Of a stretch of 64,000 nt of DNA, positions 52,024 to 64,000 are shown one piece after another. Made by a program: the position numbers and the translations under genes. Position 1 is the stretch's first letter, and each line of letters starts with the position of its first letter. This DNA is from Serinus canaria. Taxonomy: Eukaryota > Chordata > Aves > Passeriformes > Fringillidae. The stretch covers positions 44,027,433 through 44,091,432 of the forward strand of contig NC_066343.1 in assembly GCF_022539315.1 (NCBI RefSeq), read 5' to 3'. The notes under the pieces are model-generated. The model ran no database searches and was not told where the DNA came from. It saw only the letters and a program-made list of their open reading frames with translations.

Positions 52024-53077
52024 GTCTTCATTCTCTTCCAAGCAGATTGTAGGATTTTAGCTTTCCCTGAGAAATTATCCATTTGAATCTCCTAGATAGG
52101 ATTGCTTCTTTCCTTTTCAAGTCCGTTGTGGCAGTGGTGGAAGGGGGCAATATGTCTTGTCTTCTACTTTTTAGGATGTTTTCTCTTGGCTTGTGAGGTT
52201 TCAGCCCTTCTTTCTCTCACTAATCAAAATTCCAAATGGGCCTTTTATTTTTTAGTTTCTGACTCACCAAGTTTGGTCTACTGCATCCAAAAAAGACAAG
52301 GTTTGCCTTGAAAGGCCCCTAAGACATCCATTACACATATCATCAACAAAATATCACAAAACATCACAGTAAACTTCTGAGCTACCAAATGGACTAAAAA
52401 AGCAGATTTTGCCACAGGAAAGAAAAATGGAAGGGATCAGAGGAACCACAGTCTTGTAAGTAGTGAGTACTTGCCCTAACTAAACATTTGGTTGCTTTTA
52501 GGTTGTAGGCTGCACTTGCCTTCTCCAGAGATGAGTGGCAGATGGGGGAAGAAGTGCCTTTCAATTTAGGGAAACAAAATGGTGTTAGGAAATAAAAATC
52601 TCCAATTCTGAAACTGTTAGCTGATGAGCCTGACAAGTCCAGCAGTGCACTTTGCTGGGAGAGGATGATGCCACTATAAGCAGGAGCACAACTCAGAATC
52701 AAAAGTATTATCTTTTCTTTGTCTGAGCTTCATAGTGCTGATTACTTTTGATTTTATTTCATAGAATTGTTTCATTCAAACTGCACTTCGGTCACTTCAT
52801 CTTAAGTTATTTCAGTTATCTTGTAATTTTCAAAATGCGTTAAGAATTTAATGAAAACTTCCAATGTAGAGATAAATGCTTCAGCTTAGAATATCAATCT
52901 AATTTAATGATCATAAAATAAAATATACCTTAAATGCATTTTTTTTACAAAGCAGCTTTTCGCATGTGTATGAAGGAACACCTTTGTGCTGTGTGTGTTC
53001 ACCTCTTAAAATGGCAACCCCTGCTATGAATGCAGACCCTCCACAGATTGTAGAAGAAGAGAGGTTTTGTCTAGTTC

Positions 53078-53125
53078 CAAATTCCCAATGAGATACACTT
53101 ACAAATTCCCAATGAGGTACACACA
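53078..53125 (+). repeat. 24-bp tandem duplication
   Basis: CAAATTCCCAATGAGATACA at 53078 recurs at 53102 with one G/A change and a changed last few bases. The two 24-bp units are directly adjacent. Confidence 0.92.
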
Positions 53126-53835
53126 GAAAACTGACGTATTTGCATGGCTTCTCTGCACACATACTTAAAATAGTACAAAATTTGGCCACTGTTCAGATGA
53201 GTCAAAATAAATGATAGTGCCAGCAATAAAATTATATTAATATGTCTAAACAGTGACTTCCCCCAAGCTCTGCAACTTGTGAGATCAGGCTAGCAGACCA
53301 CCACCCATGTTCCTGATGCACAATCTACTCATATCAAACTCTTTACTGCAATGCTTGAAAGATTCCTGATCCCCAAGGAAAATAATAGATGGTCAGGATG
53401 TGTGCTAAGTTCAGAAACTATTTCAGATGTAGTGTGCAATGCCTGAAAAGAAAGTGAACTTATTGCTCACAGCTGCACTGCAGCATATTCAGAGATGAAG
53501 TTATTGGGGGCCCCCTCATATTTTCTTTGGCCTCCACACAAATTGTTGACATCATTTATTCATTGCCATTCATCTACTGTTGTTCTGATTTAAAGCTGTG
53601 TTTCAAAGATGGGGGAAGGTCTCATCAATCAGCAGAGCTGTTCCTCTGGGAACTCCTGTACCTTTCCTATTGCCTGAGGACTACAAAAATCAAATCCAAT
53701 AGTCATAGATACCTTCAAAATTTTCACTCAGTGAATTTAGGGCACTAACAATTTAAAAATAAACAAATAAACTCATAAGCAGAAAAAAAAATTGCACAAT
53801 ACCTTCAAAGATATTTATGCTTTTTGTATTGCCTC

Positions 53836-54003
53836 ACAGAACAGCTACTGACAAAATGATTGAGGTTGGAAGGGACCTCTGGGGGTCATCTGGTCCAACC
53901 AACTTGCTCTAGCAAGGACAACTAGAGCTGGTTGCCCAGGCCATACTTCCAAGGATGAAGACTCAACAACATCCCTGGGCTCCTGTGTTTGAGTTTGTGC
54001 TCA
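53836..54003 (-). mobile_element. CR1 LINE 3' end, minus strand
   Basis: On the + strand the piece reads CACAGAA, then TGAGGTTGGAAGGGACCTCT, GGTCATCTGGTCCAACC, GCTGGTTGCCCAGGCCATAC and GAAGACTCAACAACATCCCT. This is the reverse complement of the canonical CR1 3' UTR, so the element's tail is at the left edge. It is strongly 5'-truncated, as most avian CR1 copies are. Confidence 0.93.
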
Positions 54004-55470
54004 TAGAATACTAAATTTGGGCCATCAGTCTTCCATGGGTGTTATTCCTAAAGCACAACTACTTGTGCTGACTTTCATAATGCACCATGAAGAGACAGTG
54101 AGAAGACAAGAATGGCAGCAGACACAAGGAGACAAAACTTCTGAATTAATGTCTCTAACATTGATTAGCACAAGATACTTACAACTGTTATATGCAACCA
54201 CTTTACAGAAAAGTCATGACTCAGTTGAGTCATAGACTAACATACAACAGCTCACCTGTGATTATGCATTAAGGGCTTGAAGATCACTAAAGGTCTTGGC
54301 TCAGCTGGCTAAATTACTATTTCATTTAAACTTCAGCACAACAGTAATTCTGTACACTACACTAATGTAAGTGGTTACTGGTTCTTTTTGAGGGATATGC
54401 AGTATCATCCTTATATGGATGAAGTTGCTTTTGATGTGGAGAACCAGGACAAAGCTCACTTAGCAGAGTTAGGCAGCAGCTGTGCTGTACTAGAATTTAA
54501 CTAGGATTTAACTGCTGTACTGCATTTAACTAGAATTGGGACTGCATGGAATTTTACATATCCAAACTTGAAGCATGGTGGAGATGGGTCACCAGTCTAA
54601 CACAGTAGGTTTCAATCACACTTCAACATCAAAAGAAGTACAGCTCCTGCACTGTGCATTGTCATTTCAAAAGGTACACATAAAAACCTTACCCCTTTTC
54701 CCTTTGGTCAGACAAATTTTCTGAGATGTCACTTTTTGCAAGGCCTCTTTTTCATTGAAATGTACCTTTTTTCTAATAGATATATGGGTATATGTTTGCA
54801 GTAATTACAGAAGATGTTGTCCTTTTCATTTATGCCTGCGCAATCCAGTTTGACATCATGTCATAAAAGTTTATGTGTTGTGTTCTCTGAGCTCCTTACT
54901 AATATCTCTGGCATTCTCCCTGACTATCCAAAATCAATACCATTGCTCCTCTCTCAATAAAAAATGGAGCATTGAACAGGGTCCAAATGTGCTCACTGAC
55001 AATTTCCAGCAATTAGATGTTGTGCTAACAAATGACCTTCCCATGGGGTGATAAAGTAGGACCAGAAGAATCACCAATGTCTTTCTCAGGGGAGCTTGCA
55101 AATAACTGGGACCTTTAAGAAGTGGATTCTCTCTCTGTCCCTGTTTCTGTCAGTGGAAATTCACAGAAATATTGAAATCAAGACACAGAGGTATTCATAT
55201 TAGGAACCTTAGTAATCAATTTTCACTTGCAGATGGTGGATTGTAATCAATGTTAATTAACTAGACTCCTTTTCAGACCAGGCTACCCTGAGAGACAACT
55301 GTGTATATGTTTGACCAAGACAACTTATTTTGCTGGCCTTCAGAAAAGGATAGTGACGGCTTTTTGAGTCACACCAGAATACAAGTCTAGGGAAAACAAA
55401 ATAAAGAGACTCTAAGTCCTTTATGGCAATGTGCCTTATATACCTTCAGAGATAGATGAAGCAGCAGCAA
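54004..55470. other. non-coding stretch, no gene recognised
   Basis: Unique AT-rich DNA. A local duplication of a CTGCTGTACT...TTTAACTAG unit lies near 54480-54535. No coding or RNA gene is recognisable. Confidence 0.55.
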
Positions 55471-55618
55471 GTCACAGAATCACGGAATATTCTGAGATAG
55501 AAAGAATCCTCAAGGACCATCAAGTCCAACTCTGAAGTGAACGACCCATACAGGGACTGAATCCGCAGCCCTGGGATTTGTGGAGGTGTCACAGGGATAG
55601 TGCAGGGCTGATCCTATG
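55471..55618 (-). mobile_element. tRNA-Ile/CR1-tailed SINE (TguSINE1-like)
   Basis: On the + strand, a reverse-oriented CR1-like tail (GTCACAGAATCACGGAATAT, then TTCTGAGATAG and CAAGGACCATCAAGTCCAAC) runs directly into the reverse complement of a tRNA 3' half. The piece CGACCCATACAGGGACTGAA and CCGCAGCCCTGG aligns with the acceptor stem and T arm of tRNA-Ile, including a B-box equivalent read on the minus strand. The part expected to hold the anticodon and D arms (55577-55618) is much more diverged. A tRNA-Ile head with a CR1 tail is the structure I know as TguSINE1 from songbirds. The tail would let CR1 reverse transcriptase copy it. Family assignment is from memory of its structure. Confidence 0.75.
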
Positions 55619-58600
55619 GCTCTTAACTCAAACTCAATTTCCTAGTTGTCAAGAGCTAAAGTTCTGGAGGTTTTTTTACCTCCAATGAACTATGCAAAAT
55701 AGATTTTTGTTCTCAGGTCAAGTTCAGGAGAAAATGAGCTGAATCAGAAGTGTCAGCCAAAATGTTACAGTCTTCACAGGTTTATCTTGTGAATTTCTTG
55801 CTACTCATAAAGCCTTATTTCTTTTAAGGTTGCAATCAGGCAAGCATTTTAAATTTCTATTTATAAAAACAAAAGCTTTTAATTTTCACTGCTGCAGAAA
55901 TTCCATACATTTTCTGAAAACAAGGAACCCTAAAAATTACTGTAAACCTATATACTTTTCTCTTTTTAATAAAGAGTGAGAGAACAGTAGGACAAGGGCT
56001 GCACAATGGAAAGATAGCCTGGAAAGATAGCCAGGGCCTGAATATACAGGCTCAGTTATCTTCTGTTTTCCAGAAATTCTTGCTGCCAGATGGGTGGACA
56101 CAGTCAAAGAAAGCTGATACTGCTTCTTGGTGTATACCTGTTCTTCAAAAAAAAGCAAAGAGCACATTTTCTAGCGCTGTCAGACAGTTGCTTCTCCTTA
56201 AGGAAAAATCCTTTAAAATTTTGCAGTGCAAGAAAAGGAAAAAAATACTGCAAACCAGGATGTATATACTCACCTGTATGTAAATCCTGTTGCACTGATC
56301 TGTGAATTTTTTAAATAAAGTTGTCTTTTGAGGCATCTTTGACTGGAATGAAGATTGAGGCTTTCAGTGATCTCTGAGCGGCACAAGAAGGAACTCCAGA
56401 CAACACCAGAAAATACTGTTATTCCTCAGGTTCAGCAGGGGTCTTGGCTGAAAAATCACTCTGACAGGGACCTTTTCTGTTCCCATTTGCTCTCTGGAAG
56501 ACATCGGGATACAGTTTCCAAATGGTTCTTCTAAGTGCAGCAATGACACATTGGCATTGCTACAAAACTGGTCTAAGAGAAAGCAAAAACATGAATACAA
56601 GGTGCTGCACCACATGAAGGGTAGGAGGTAAAACTCTGGTTTCTTGGACACAGTTATCACAGGCAAGTGTCTCAATGGCTGCTGCTCTGCTCCTTTTACT
56701 TGTAGTTAATATAACAGGAGTTCCTTCTGTCTGTCCTCTCTTTTGTCACTCGAGATATAGTCTTGCAGAAAACACCTTCTTTATGGATTTGCTTAGCAAG
56801 GAGAAGGGTACAGATGTCTTGACCCCACAGGGGTTTCCTTGGAAAATAAAACACCATTGACTAGTCTAGGAAGTTTTATAAAAAATAATTTCTTTCTCAT
56901 ACTTCAGATATTAAGGGGTAACTTTTTTTCCTAGACAGCAAAAGGAACATGATGTGCATATGCCAGGAGTGTCATTTAGTCCAGTATTTTTACAGGCCTG
57001 ACCAGCCACTTCTAGGAGAAAAAGGTGCTCTCTGTCTAGTGCTACTAATACAAGAGGCAGCAGTACATGCTTTATGCAGTGTGGCTACTCAAACACACAG
57101 CAGAATGGTCCAGTGGAGAATTCAGTCCTACAGTAAATTTAGACTGCCTTCTAGTGCAAGATCTGGAAGCAATTCCTGCTTCAAAAGAAGGGGCAAAAAA
57201 ACAGCCCCACACATAGAAAACCCACACAAAAAATCCACACAACCTAATTTTCTGAGAACATATTTGCTGAAAATAATTTACCACTCGAAGTATTTCTAGT
57301 GTAGTCTGTAAAAAGACAGAAAGCCTCCTTTTCTCTTTCTGTCTTTGAAATGGGCTGATTTCTAGCTTTCTATGAAGCAGAAACTTCAGTCTTAACTGAG
57401 ACAGTGAATTGTAAGGTGTGGCAAAATGTATGCAACCCAGAACCATAAACATAACTTCTACTAAGGAAGAAAGAAACAAAACCGACCTGGAAAATGGATA
57501 ATTTAGGTTGTGATTTACCATTTAGAATAAAAAATTTCACATAATATAATACTGTATGTCTCGGCTGTCATCAACCCTCATTCCATCCTGAGCTGTAAAC
57601 AGCTGGCCTTTAACAGGCCAGTTAAAATTTCATAATAATAAGTGTATTCCTTACAGAGGCAGCAGTGAAACTGCAATGCAGGTGAAGCTTCACTGCTTTT
57701 CTACCTGTCTTTCTTCTTTTGGGGAGATTTAGTAAACACTAAAGAACTGAAACTTCTCAGACAAAATTCCTTCAGCTAGTGCATACTGTGTAATAAGTCC
57801 ATACTGCATCAGCATTCCATAAAAACTTCTCTAGATGACAAGTTTTTTGCCAAACGCCACATCAGCTGAAAGGCAACTTGCAGCAACAATTTAGTCTGGT
57901 GAAATGATTGAATGCCCTACTGTATGCTAAAGGTCTTGAGCCTGATGTAAAGAAATAATGTTATAATTTTTAGGAAGTTGAACAAAAATCTATTGGCAAT
58001 AACATTTGAAAAGCAGTCTGGTTTCTTTTTTTTGGGCTGAGCACTGAAGTGATGTTCATCTGTAAAGTTTGAATTCTGACTTATTTCTAAGCAAACTAAA
58101 ACCAGCTTCTATGTCTAATATGAGGTTCAAGAACAGACCTTCACATCCTTCAGTTAAAATTGCTTAGAGATTTTGAATAACTTTGAAAAGAGCAGCAGTC
58201 ACTGAATGCCAGACTCCAGCAGTTCTGAAATAACAGTGGTTTTGAGGAAGAGCAGCTTCAGATGACATGAGCCATTCTATACTATGCAATTTCAGGAGTC
58301 AGCTAAGCAGAGAAGTGTTTGAAAACACCATGAACCTTCTTCAGTACAATTGAGATCTGACACATGCAGGTCCACAGAGGTAAACCAAATATTTTCTGAC
58401 TTGATTTGAATTTCAAGTCAAAGAATGATGTATATGCTCTCAGGAATTTTAGACTTTTGGCATAGCCAAATTTCAGACTTCAACTGAATCCTCACAGAAG
58501 CTCAGCAGTGCAGAGGTTGAAAACATTTCTCATTTATGCAAGTCACCCTGCCCTGAGAGCGTTTGCAATGGTGGAAGATTTTGCTGAACTAAACTGAACT

Positions 58601-61483
58601 CAGGAAACTCCACACATGAGCATAGACTAACACCCCATAAGTGCTAGAACTGCTGAAGCCTGTATCTAAGTACTAGTGAAGGATTAACATAGTACAGTAA
58701 AACTTGCATTCAGAGCAGTCTGAAACATATCAAGTATTTAGGAGACATTTGCAAAAATTCCCATTTCTTATTTGACAATGACAGCATTCAATACCTTGAA
58801 AGACTGAGGCAGTAGGTAACCTTCTACTGATCACTTTACAGCATCTCCAGTGGTTCATTCTATCCTGAGGACGGCCTTGTTCAAGCAACTGATGTATTTC
58901 CTGGTTCCTTGAGCAGCTCCTTAAAATATTGGTGTTAAAGGATCCAACACTGTCATTTTATCCAACACTGGCATGTTGGATAAAATGGCACTGCACTCTT
59001 ATGCTGTAACTTGGCAACTATTTGATAGCAGACAGCAGAGTTGTACAAGAGTTTTCAAAGGGAAAGTGAAGGCCATAAGAAGGAAACCCTTCTTTAACAC
59101 CAGGTGGCTAAGACGCTTTCCTGCTTGTGCTAAAAACATCCTTTTTAAAGTGAGTAAACTGAACATCATGATGGGTGAAACACCCTGGCTTTGCAGATTT
59201 AATTAATACTAAAACATGGGGAATCACTTAGAATGGCCCTAAACAGGGCTCTGGATTAATACTATGTTACTTAAGCAATAGACTCAGGTTTGCTTTCTGA
59301 AAGGTTACCAAGAGGTAGATTAAGCATCTTGGGTTTTTTAATACAAGTGGTCTGGCCTATTTATTTGTATTGCAGTGCTAGTTTTTGAATGCCTTCACCA
59401 CCAAAAATTCTTTTGGCATAAACGTGTGTTAGGCTTGCCATTGGATGAGTTCATTGCCCTGTATCTGTCCAAGCAGAATTCCAGTGATATTGTCAAAGAC
59501 GCAAAGCAATGCAAGTGAATTTTACCTTGCTGACACAGTTTTTGGTGTTAACTGCAGGTTCTGTAGAATGGCAAACTTATTTAAATGTAAGAAACACAAT
59601 AGTTTTTGATTGTGTGACAATTCTTGTTTTAGGGCTTACACGACAGTCACACTTTCTCACAAGCTAGCTTTCTTTCAACAAACTCATTCAATGTTGGCTG
59701 GAAAAGAATGGCAGGTCAGTGTCAAACCCTCTCCTCTACTTCCTTTTTCTCTTGCTGCTTCACAGGTCTTGGTCCTTGAACAGTACTGATGGCCAAAGCA
59801 AGGGATCTGGACCCTAGTACCAATCATTTAACTTCCAGAGAATTCAGAAAAGTCAGGAGATAGATCTTAAACTGCTGAACAGAACTGGATCTTTTCAAAG
59901 GGCAGTTCAGACCTGTCAGGGGCTCAGCTATGTTTTCACCATCTACAGCAGAGTTAACCCAAAGTGAGGAAGCCCCTTAATTAGATTCTCTACAAATGTC
60001 TTAAATTAGGTAGGGTGAACAAAGGCCAGCATGTAGGTTACTGTTTCAGAACTTGGTTTAGCTTCCAGAAACTCAGAAGCCAGCTTTTCACATTCATGTG
60101 TAAAGCAAAGGTGGTATTGCCAATCACTCTAAAGCAGTCAGTTTCCCAACACAACAAACAGCTCTTTAAAATATATTTTCAGTATCTTGTTACTATTGTG
60201 TCTTGCTATAAGTAAAAAGTTTTCAAAGCAGACAGGGAAATACATTCAGACTTTCAACCAGAACACTTAAACGATGACAGTACTGTCTGCACTCATGGAT
60301 GGAAGGATGAAGGAGATGTCAAAGAAAAAAAAAAAATCTGTCCCCAACATCTTTCCAAAAGTTTTCTGGAATAAAACATGCAATAAGACAAGGAGAGCCT
60401 GTAAAAATGTTGGATGCAGATTTGAGGGGTAAAGTAATGGAAATGGAATTTTTCTGGAACACAAAAAAGATCTTTCTTGAGAAAGAAGAGTGAGTGGAGC
60501 CTGGCAGCAAAACAAGGTTTGGTTTGTAGGGAGGTGACAATAAAAAAAGGCCAAAGAGACGAGTTAAAACTGACAGTGCAGAAAGTTTATCTGCAGAAAG
60601 AAGTTAAAGGTAAAGTAACCTCATAAAATTCCCTAACATGAGCATTCTGAGGCTGAAATTTTATTTTCTCCTTATTTTACAAGATGTAAATTGGTCTTTC
60701 AGTTAAAAACACATCAAATAAGTTCTTTCTAAAAAGACTAGTTTTCTTATTAAAATTGCAGAGGGTTTCACACGAGGTGTTATTGGGTTTTTGGGCTCTT
60801 GCCCTCAAGTAAGGGCCAAAATCTCTGTTAATTACAAAGCAGATCCTGGAATATGCAATCAGTCCTGTGCAAAGTAAACACAGGTTGTGCTGCTCACTAT
60901 ATCTAAAAACTAAAATGCAGATGTTGAGACATTATAAACTAACTACCATAGCCTGGAGTGAAATATTTATATTAGTAAAGACTGGCCTAGCTCTTGAGTT
61001 CCTAGAAGATCAGAGTTAACTTTCAGCTTGTGACTCAGTTGTAAAACAATGTCATTTTCTATTTCAAGCCAGCAGACAGCCCCAGACAACATCCCTGGGA
61101 GGACACGATGCTTAAAATGGGAGAATTTCTTCGCTGAGTCTGAAGACCAAAGTTTTCAGATTATTCTGTGTAGGTCTCTATTATTTACTGTTTCACCAAT
61201 TTAAAATAGTAGGTGAAAAAGAATAAAGACAACCCATCTGCTTCAAATTTTATCCTGAGTCATTATCTCACTTTGCTTTAATTTTTGGTAAAGAAAAACT
61301 CTGCTGTCAGGGTAGTCCTGCTCACACAGCCAAAAGAAAAAAATATAGCATAGTATGCAGCAAAATAAAACAAAATAAAAATCCCAAACTAAAGTGTCAA
61401 AGAATTTCTGTCCCCCATTCCAATTATAACATGATTTAATGACATTGCTGCACTTTTTTTAAATCAAAAGTAGTCAATTAATT
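55619..61483. other. non-coding stretch, no gene recognised
   Basis: Unique AT-rich DNA with the hairpin at 58951-58990. Minus-strand frames of 149 codons (57072-57521) and 103 codons (56364-56675) lack recognisable domains. Confidence 0.55.
58951..58990. repeat. near-perfect inverted repeat, 17-bp arms
   Basis: TGTCATTTTATCCAACA (58951-58967) pairs with TGTTGGATAAAATGGCA (58974-58990) across the 6-nt loop CTGGCA, with a single T-G pair. The motif ATCCAACACTG also occurs as a direct repeat at 58942 and 58960, so direct and inverted copies overlap here. Confidence 0.92.
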
Positions 61484-61570
61484 GTTCTCCTTTTCTGATT
61501 AAAAGACTTTAATTTCACACAATTCATATAATTGTGTGAAATTAAAGTCTTTTAATCAGAAAAGGAGAAC
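61484..61570. repeat. perfect inverted repeat, 41-bp arms, 5-nt loop
   Basis: Bases 61484-61524 are the exact reverse complement of 61530-61570, around CATAT. The left arm begins GTTCTCCTTTTCTGATT and ends CACACAATT. Pairing ends abruptly at a T-T mismatch on the outside. No flanking target-site duplication or known transposon terminus is visible. As RNA this would be an uninterrupted 41-bp hairpin, and as DNA a cruciform-prone palindrome. Confidence 0.98.
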
Positions 61571-64000
61571 TTTGTGTAACAGAGCTGATGTAGAACTGGA
61601 GTCAGTAGCATGAGTAAATGTATAAAGGGACACTGCAAACTCTGATACAAAACCCCTTCCTATTTACACTTTCCTGGACAACCAAGGAAAATATATCTAA
61701 ACTGCCTTATTAACAGAAAAGAGAAATTATTAAACTTTGCTGAAAACAGCACAGAAATTCAAAGTTATATCGACTTTTAACCTTATTTAATGAAAACAAT
61801 TTTTAATTATTCTTTATGCTTGGGCAAGGCTAGGCCAAGGTTAGAAAGGCCAAAGGCCTAGAAGGCTAGAGGCCAAATGTTTAACCTGTGGGACTGCAAG
61901 TATCACAAGAAGACTCCATTTAGAAATATAAACAGCCAACAGAGGTTGAGAAAAACAACTCCACACCATCAGGGGCAAGCTTTACACAAGGTTCCTCTTG
62001 CCTGTATGGCTCCCTGGTGCTAGCTAAGAGCTAGTTTGCAAGTCACAGGTTCAGGGTCCAGATCAGGTGTTGCAAGATCATTTGTGTTCGGTGTCATCAC
62101 TTCATTTCAGTCCTATCTACCTCCTAAATTCTCTTTAATTTTCTAACTCCTATAGGAAGGTAAATCAGGAGTTATTTTCAAACCAAAGTTTTTTTTTTTT
62201 CGGGATGAAGTCTACTTCTGAATAATTAATTTTCAATTTTTAAAATAATAGTGTTTTGGCATGTTTGTATTTGACTATTTTAAGGGTGAAACACGCAAAA
62301 GAAAACAGAAAGGATTATGTCTTAAGTTTCGCAAATCACGAACAACATCAGCTTCTTTTATTTATAACTTGTTCATAAAAAATGGTTTTATCCAAAAGAT
62401 TTCTCCAGGCACACTTTTTGGGAAATACTTGTGATGGGTTTGCCATTGAATGATCTCACTCCCAGAATTCTGTTTGTAATGAGTAATAACAGCAATGAAG
62501 ATGTCATCAAACAATAAAATCCTCCAAAGAACTGGAGCCTGTTCTCAGCTCACAGTGTATGTAAACACTGGAAATAAATGTAGCATTGCAGTACCCTATA
62601 GTCCTGCCTGTAAAAATGCAACAGGATAACTTTTCTTCCATAAGAACCACATGAAATTGTGAGAGGACAATTGTACTTTACTTTTTTTTTTTTTTATTCT
62701 GCGACACTGAAAATACTGGGCTGATGTCTAATCCTTCAGGCCATGGCCAGTGTCCCTTGCCCATTTCAACAGTAAGATATGCTCTCTTGAAATGCATATG
62801 AGGGGGCTGCTAGCCAAAGACACTGATGAAAGCCAAGTCTCCTATCTGTCTTGTGTTAAACACTAGTCTTTCTCCCTTTATTTGGCTTTCTGTAGAGTTT
62901 ACAGTTGCTGCAAGGGAACAGCTTGTCAATTGTCATTTTTTTCCTCAGCTTTCATCAGCTTTCATTTCATAGCATATGTGTTCTCTGCATAAAGACCTAG
63001 CTATCAGGGCTCTAGAAATCCATGAACACTCAGAACAACTAATTCTGTGGGAAACATTTTGCCTAGAACCATATTATTATCACAGCTTGTGCAAGCTGCC
63101 TAAGGGGTGTTTGTGAAGGGGCAGCAGGACCAGGTGAAACTCCTGCAGTCTCTTTTTCATGCAGTTAGTGGCAGCAGTTTCACGTATTTTTGAAAAGTTG
63201 TCCAAGCCAGTTTTATTGCAAACTCATGGGCACCAGTGCATTGGAGATCAGTGAGGTGCTAAGACAAGAAAACTCATTCATGCACTTTTCCCTGGCAAAG
63301 ATGGTTACAGCTGTTATGGTTGGGAATGCAATCCTGGTTTAGGAGTTTGTGTTCCCGGCATCATCACCCAAGAGTGTCTTGGCAAGTTTGACAGATTTCA
63401 TAAAGGCAAAAAATATCAATGAAGTCAGCTTTGAAGGTGTCTCCAGGAAGAGTAGAGAGTATCTGAGACGAGAGATTTAGCTGCCCCAAGCTCCTGGCAG
63501 GGGAAATGAGACAGGAGGAATGCAGCAGTCTGCTCATCAGATGACCATGGCCACCCCAGCCCTTGACGCCCAGTATTTCGAGCACCTGATGGGCTGAACT
63601 CACATGGACAACAGAGGTGGAGATAAATAGGCAGGGCTGGTGAACATCAGAGTCCCACAGGAGCTTCCACACTGGGTGGAAGGTGGTTATCTTTCCCTCC
63701 ACTTTAGCTGCCCACAGGGTGAAATTCTTTTTTTGCATCCTTAAAAAAATGGTCTCTTTATCTAAAAAATCTAAAGTCTCTTTATCTAAAAAATTAGAAA
63801 AAAATGATTAACAAAGACACATCCAACAGCCTTTGTTTGTGGCTTAGCATTTCCTTCTTTTTGTTTCCTCAATTAGTGTGAGCACAATCTAATGTTGCTG
63901 GGGTATCCTTTGTTTCTAAAGTGCTTGCAGTGGTCAAGCCTTGGCAAAAGTTGAAGTTCCCCATAGTATGTTCAAGGCTATAGCTCATCTGCAATTAATC
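61571..64000. other. non-coding stretch, no gene recognised
   Basis: Unique AT-rich DNA. Near 61825-61875 AGGCCA/AAGGCTAG-type words recur in both orientations. The 124-codon minus-strand frame at 63364-63738 has no recognisable domain. Confidence 0.55.
63752..63799 (+). repeat. 24-bp tandem duplication
   Basis: GTCTCTTTATCTAAAAAAT begins at 63752 and again at 63776. The first 19 bases are identical and the rest of each unit has diverged. Confidence 0.92.

Larger units (their letters stand above)
47276..53835. other. non-coding stretch with satellites, no gene recognised
   Basis: Unique DNA interrupted by the (GT)28 microsatellite, a pyrimidine tract (49129-49181), the GGAAM satellite (50421-50750), a G/T block (51969-52023) and a 24-bp tandem duplication (53078-53125). 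The arginine-, lysine- and glycine-rich frames of up to 174 codons across 50.3-50.9 kb are translations of the satellite. No recognisable protein is encoded. Confidence 0.6.

Overview
The window looks like non-coding DNA from a bird, most probably a songbird (passerine). The evidence is several CR1 LINE fragments, two of them on the + strand ending in the avian CR1 tail (AACC..ATTCTGTGATTCT type), and one short element joining a CR1-like tail to a tRNA-Ile-like head. That last structure matches the TguSINE1 family as I know it from songbirds. The sequence is AT-rich and CpG-poor, and it has one 500-N assembly gap (25946-26445). I found no intact protein-coding gene, no rRNA or tRNA gene, no CRISPR array and no bacterial-type operon. 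The open reading frames are short, overlap on both strands and have no recognisable domains, as expected by chance in 64 kb. The window is best read as intergenic or deep intronic.

Layout. 1-285: a segment that reads in one frame like decayed coding sequence, with three stops. 285-11.6 kb: mostly unique DNA. 11.60-11.89 kb: a long GGGA/GGAA polypurine tract. 11.9-25.9 kb: unique DNA with A-rich and T-rich tracts, a 17-bp-arm hairpin (12.84 kb), two adjoining palindromes (19.86 kb), a G/T-rich block (22.0 kb) and a small CpG-rich patch (22.93-23.21 kb). 25.95-26.45 kb: gap. 26.4-34.5 kb: unique DNA with a G17 run inside an 8-bp inverted repeat (28.9 kb) and a 13-bp-arm hairpin (32.77 kb). 34.5-40.8 kb: a CR1-rich stretch with four fragments, one holding a degenerate but recognisable reverse-transcriptase region. 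46.6-47.3 kb (minus strand): three overlapping frames that may be a frameshifted coding relic. 48.13 kb: a (GT)28 microsatellite. 50.3-50.75 kb: a GGAAA/GGAAC pentamer satellite rich in CpG. 53.8-54.0 kb: a minus-strand CR1 tail. 55.47-55.62 kb: the tRNA-CR1 SINE. 58.95 kb: a near-perfect 17-bp-arm hairpin. 61.48-61.57 kb: a perfect inverted repeat with 41-bp arms and a 5-nt loop.

No genes are seen working together. The most unusual sequence-level signal is a scattered set of perfect or near-perfect short inverted repeats with small loops. The 41-bp-arm example is the clearest. They fit replication template switching (foldback mutation) better than any transposon family I recognise. I do not see convincing evidence of a new biological system here.
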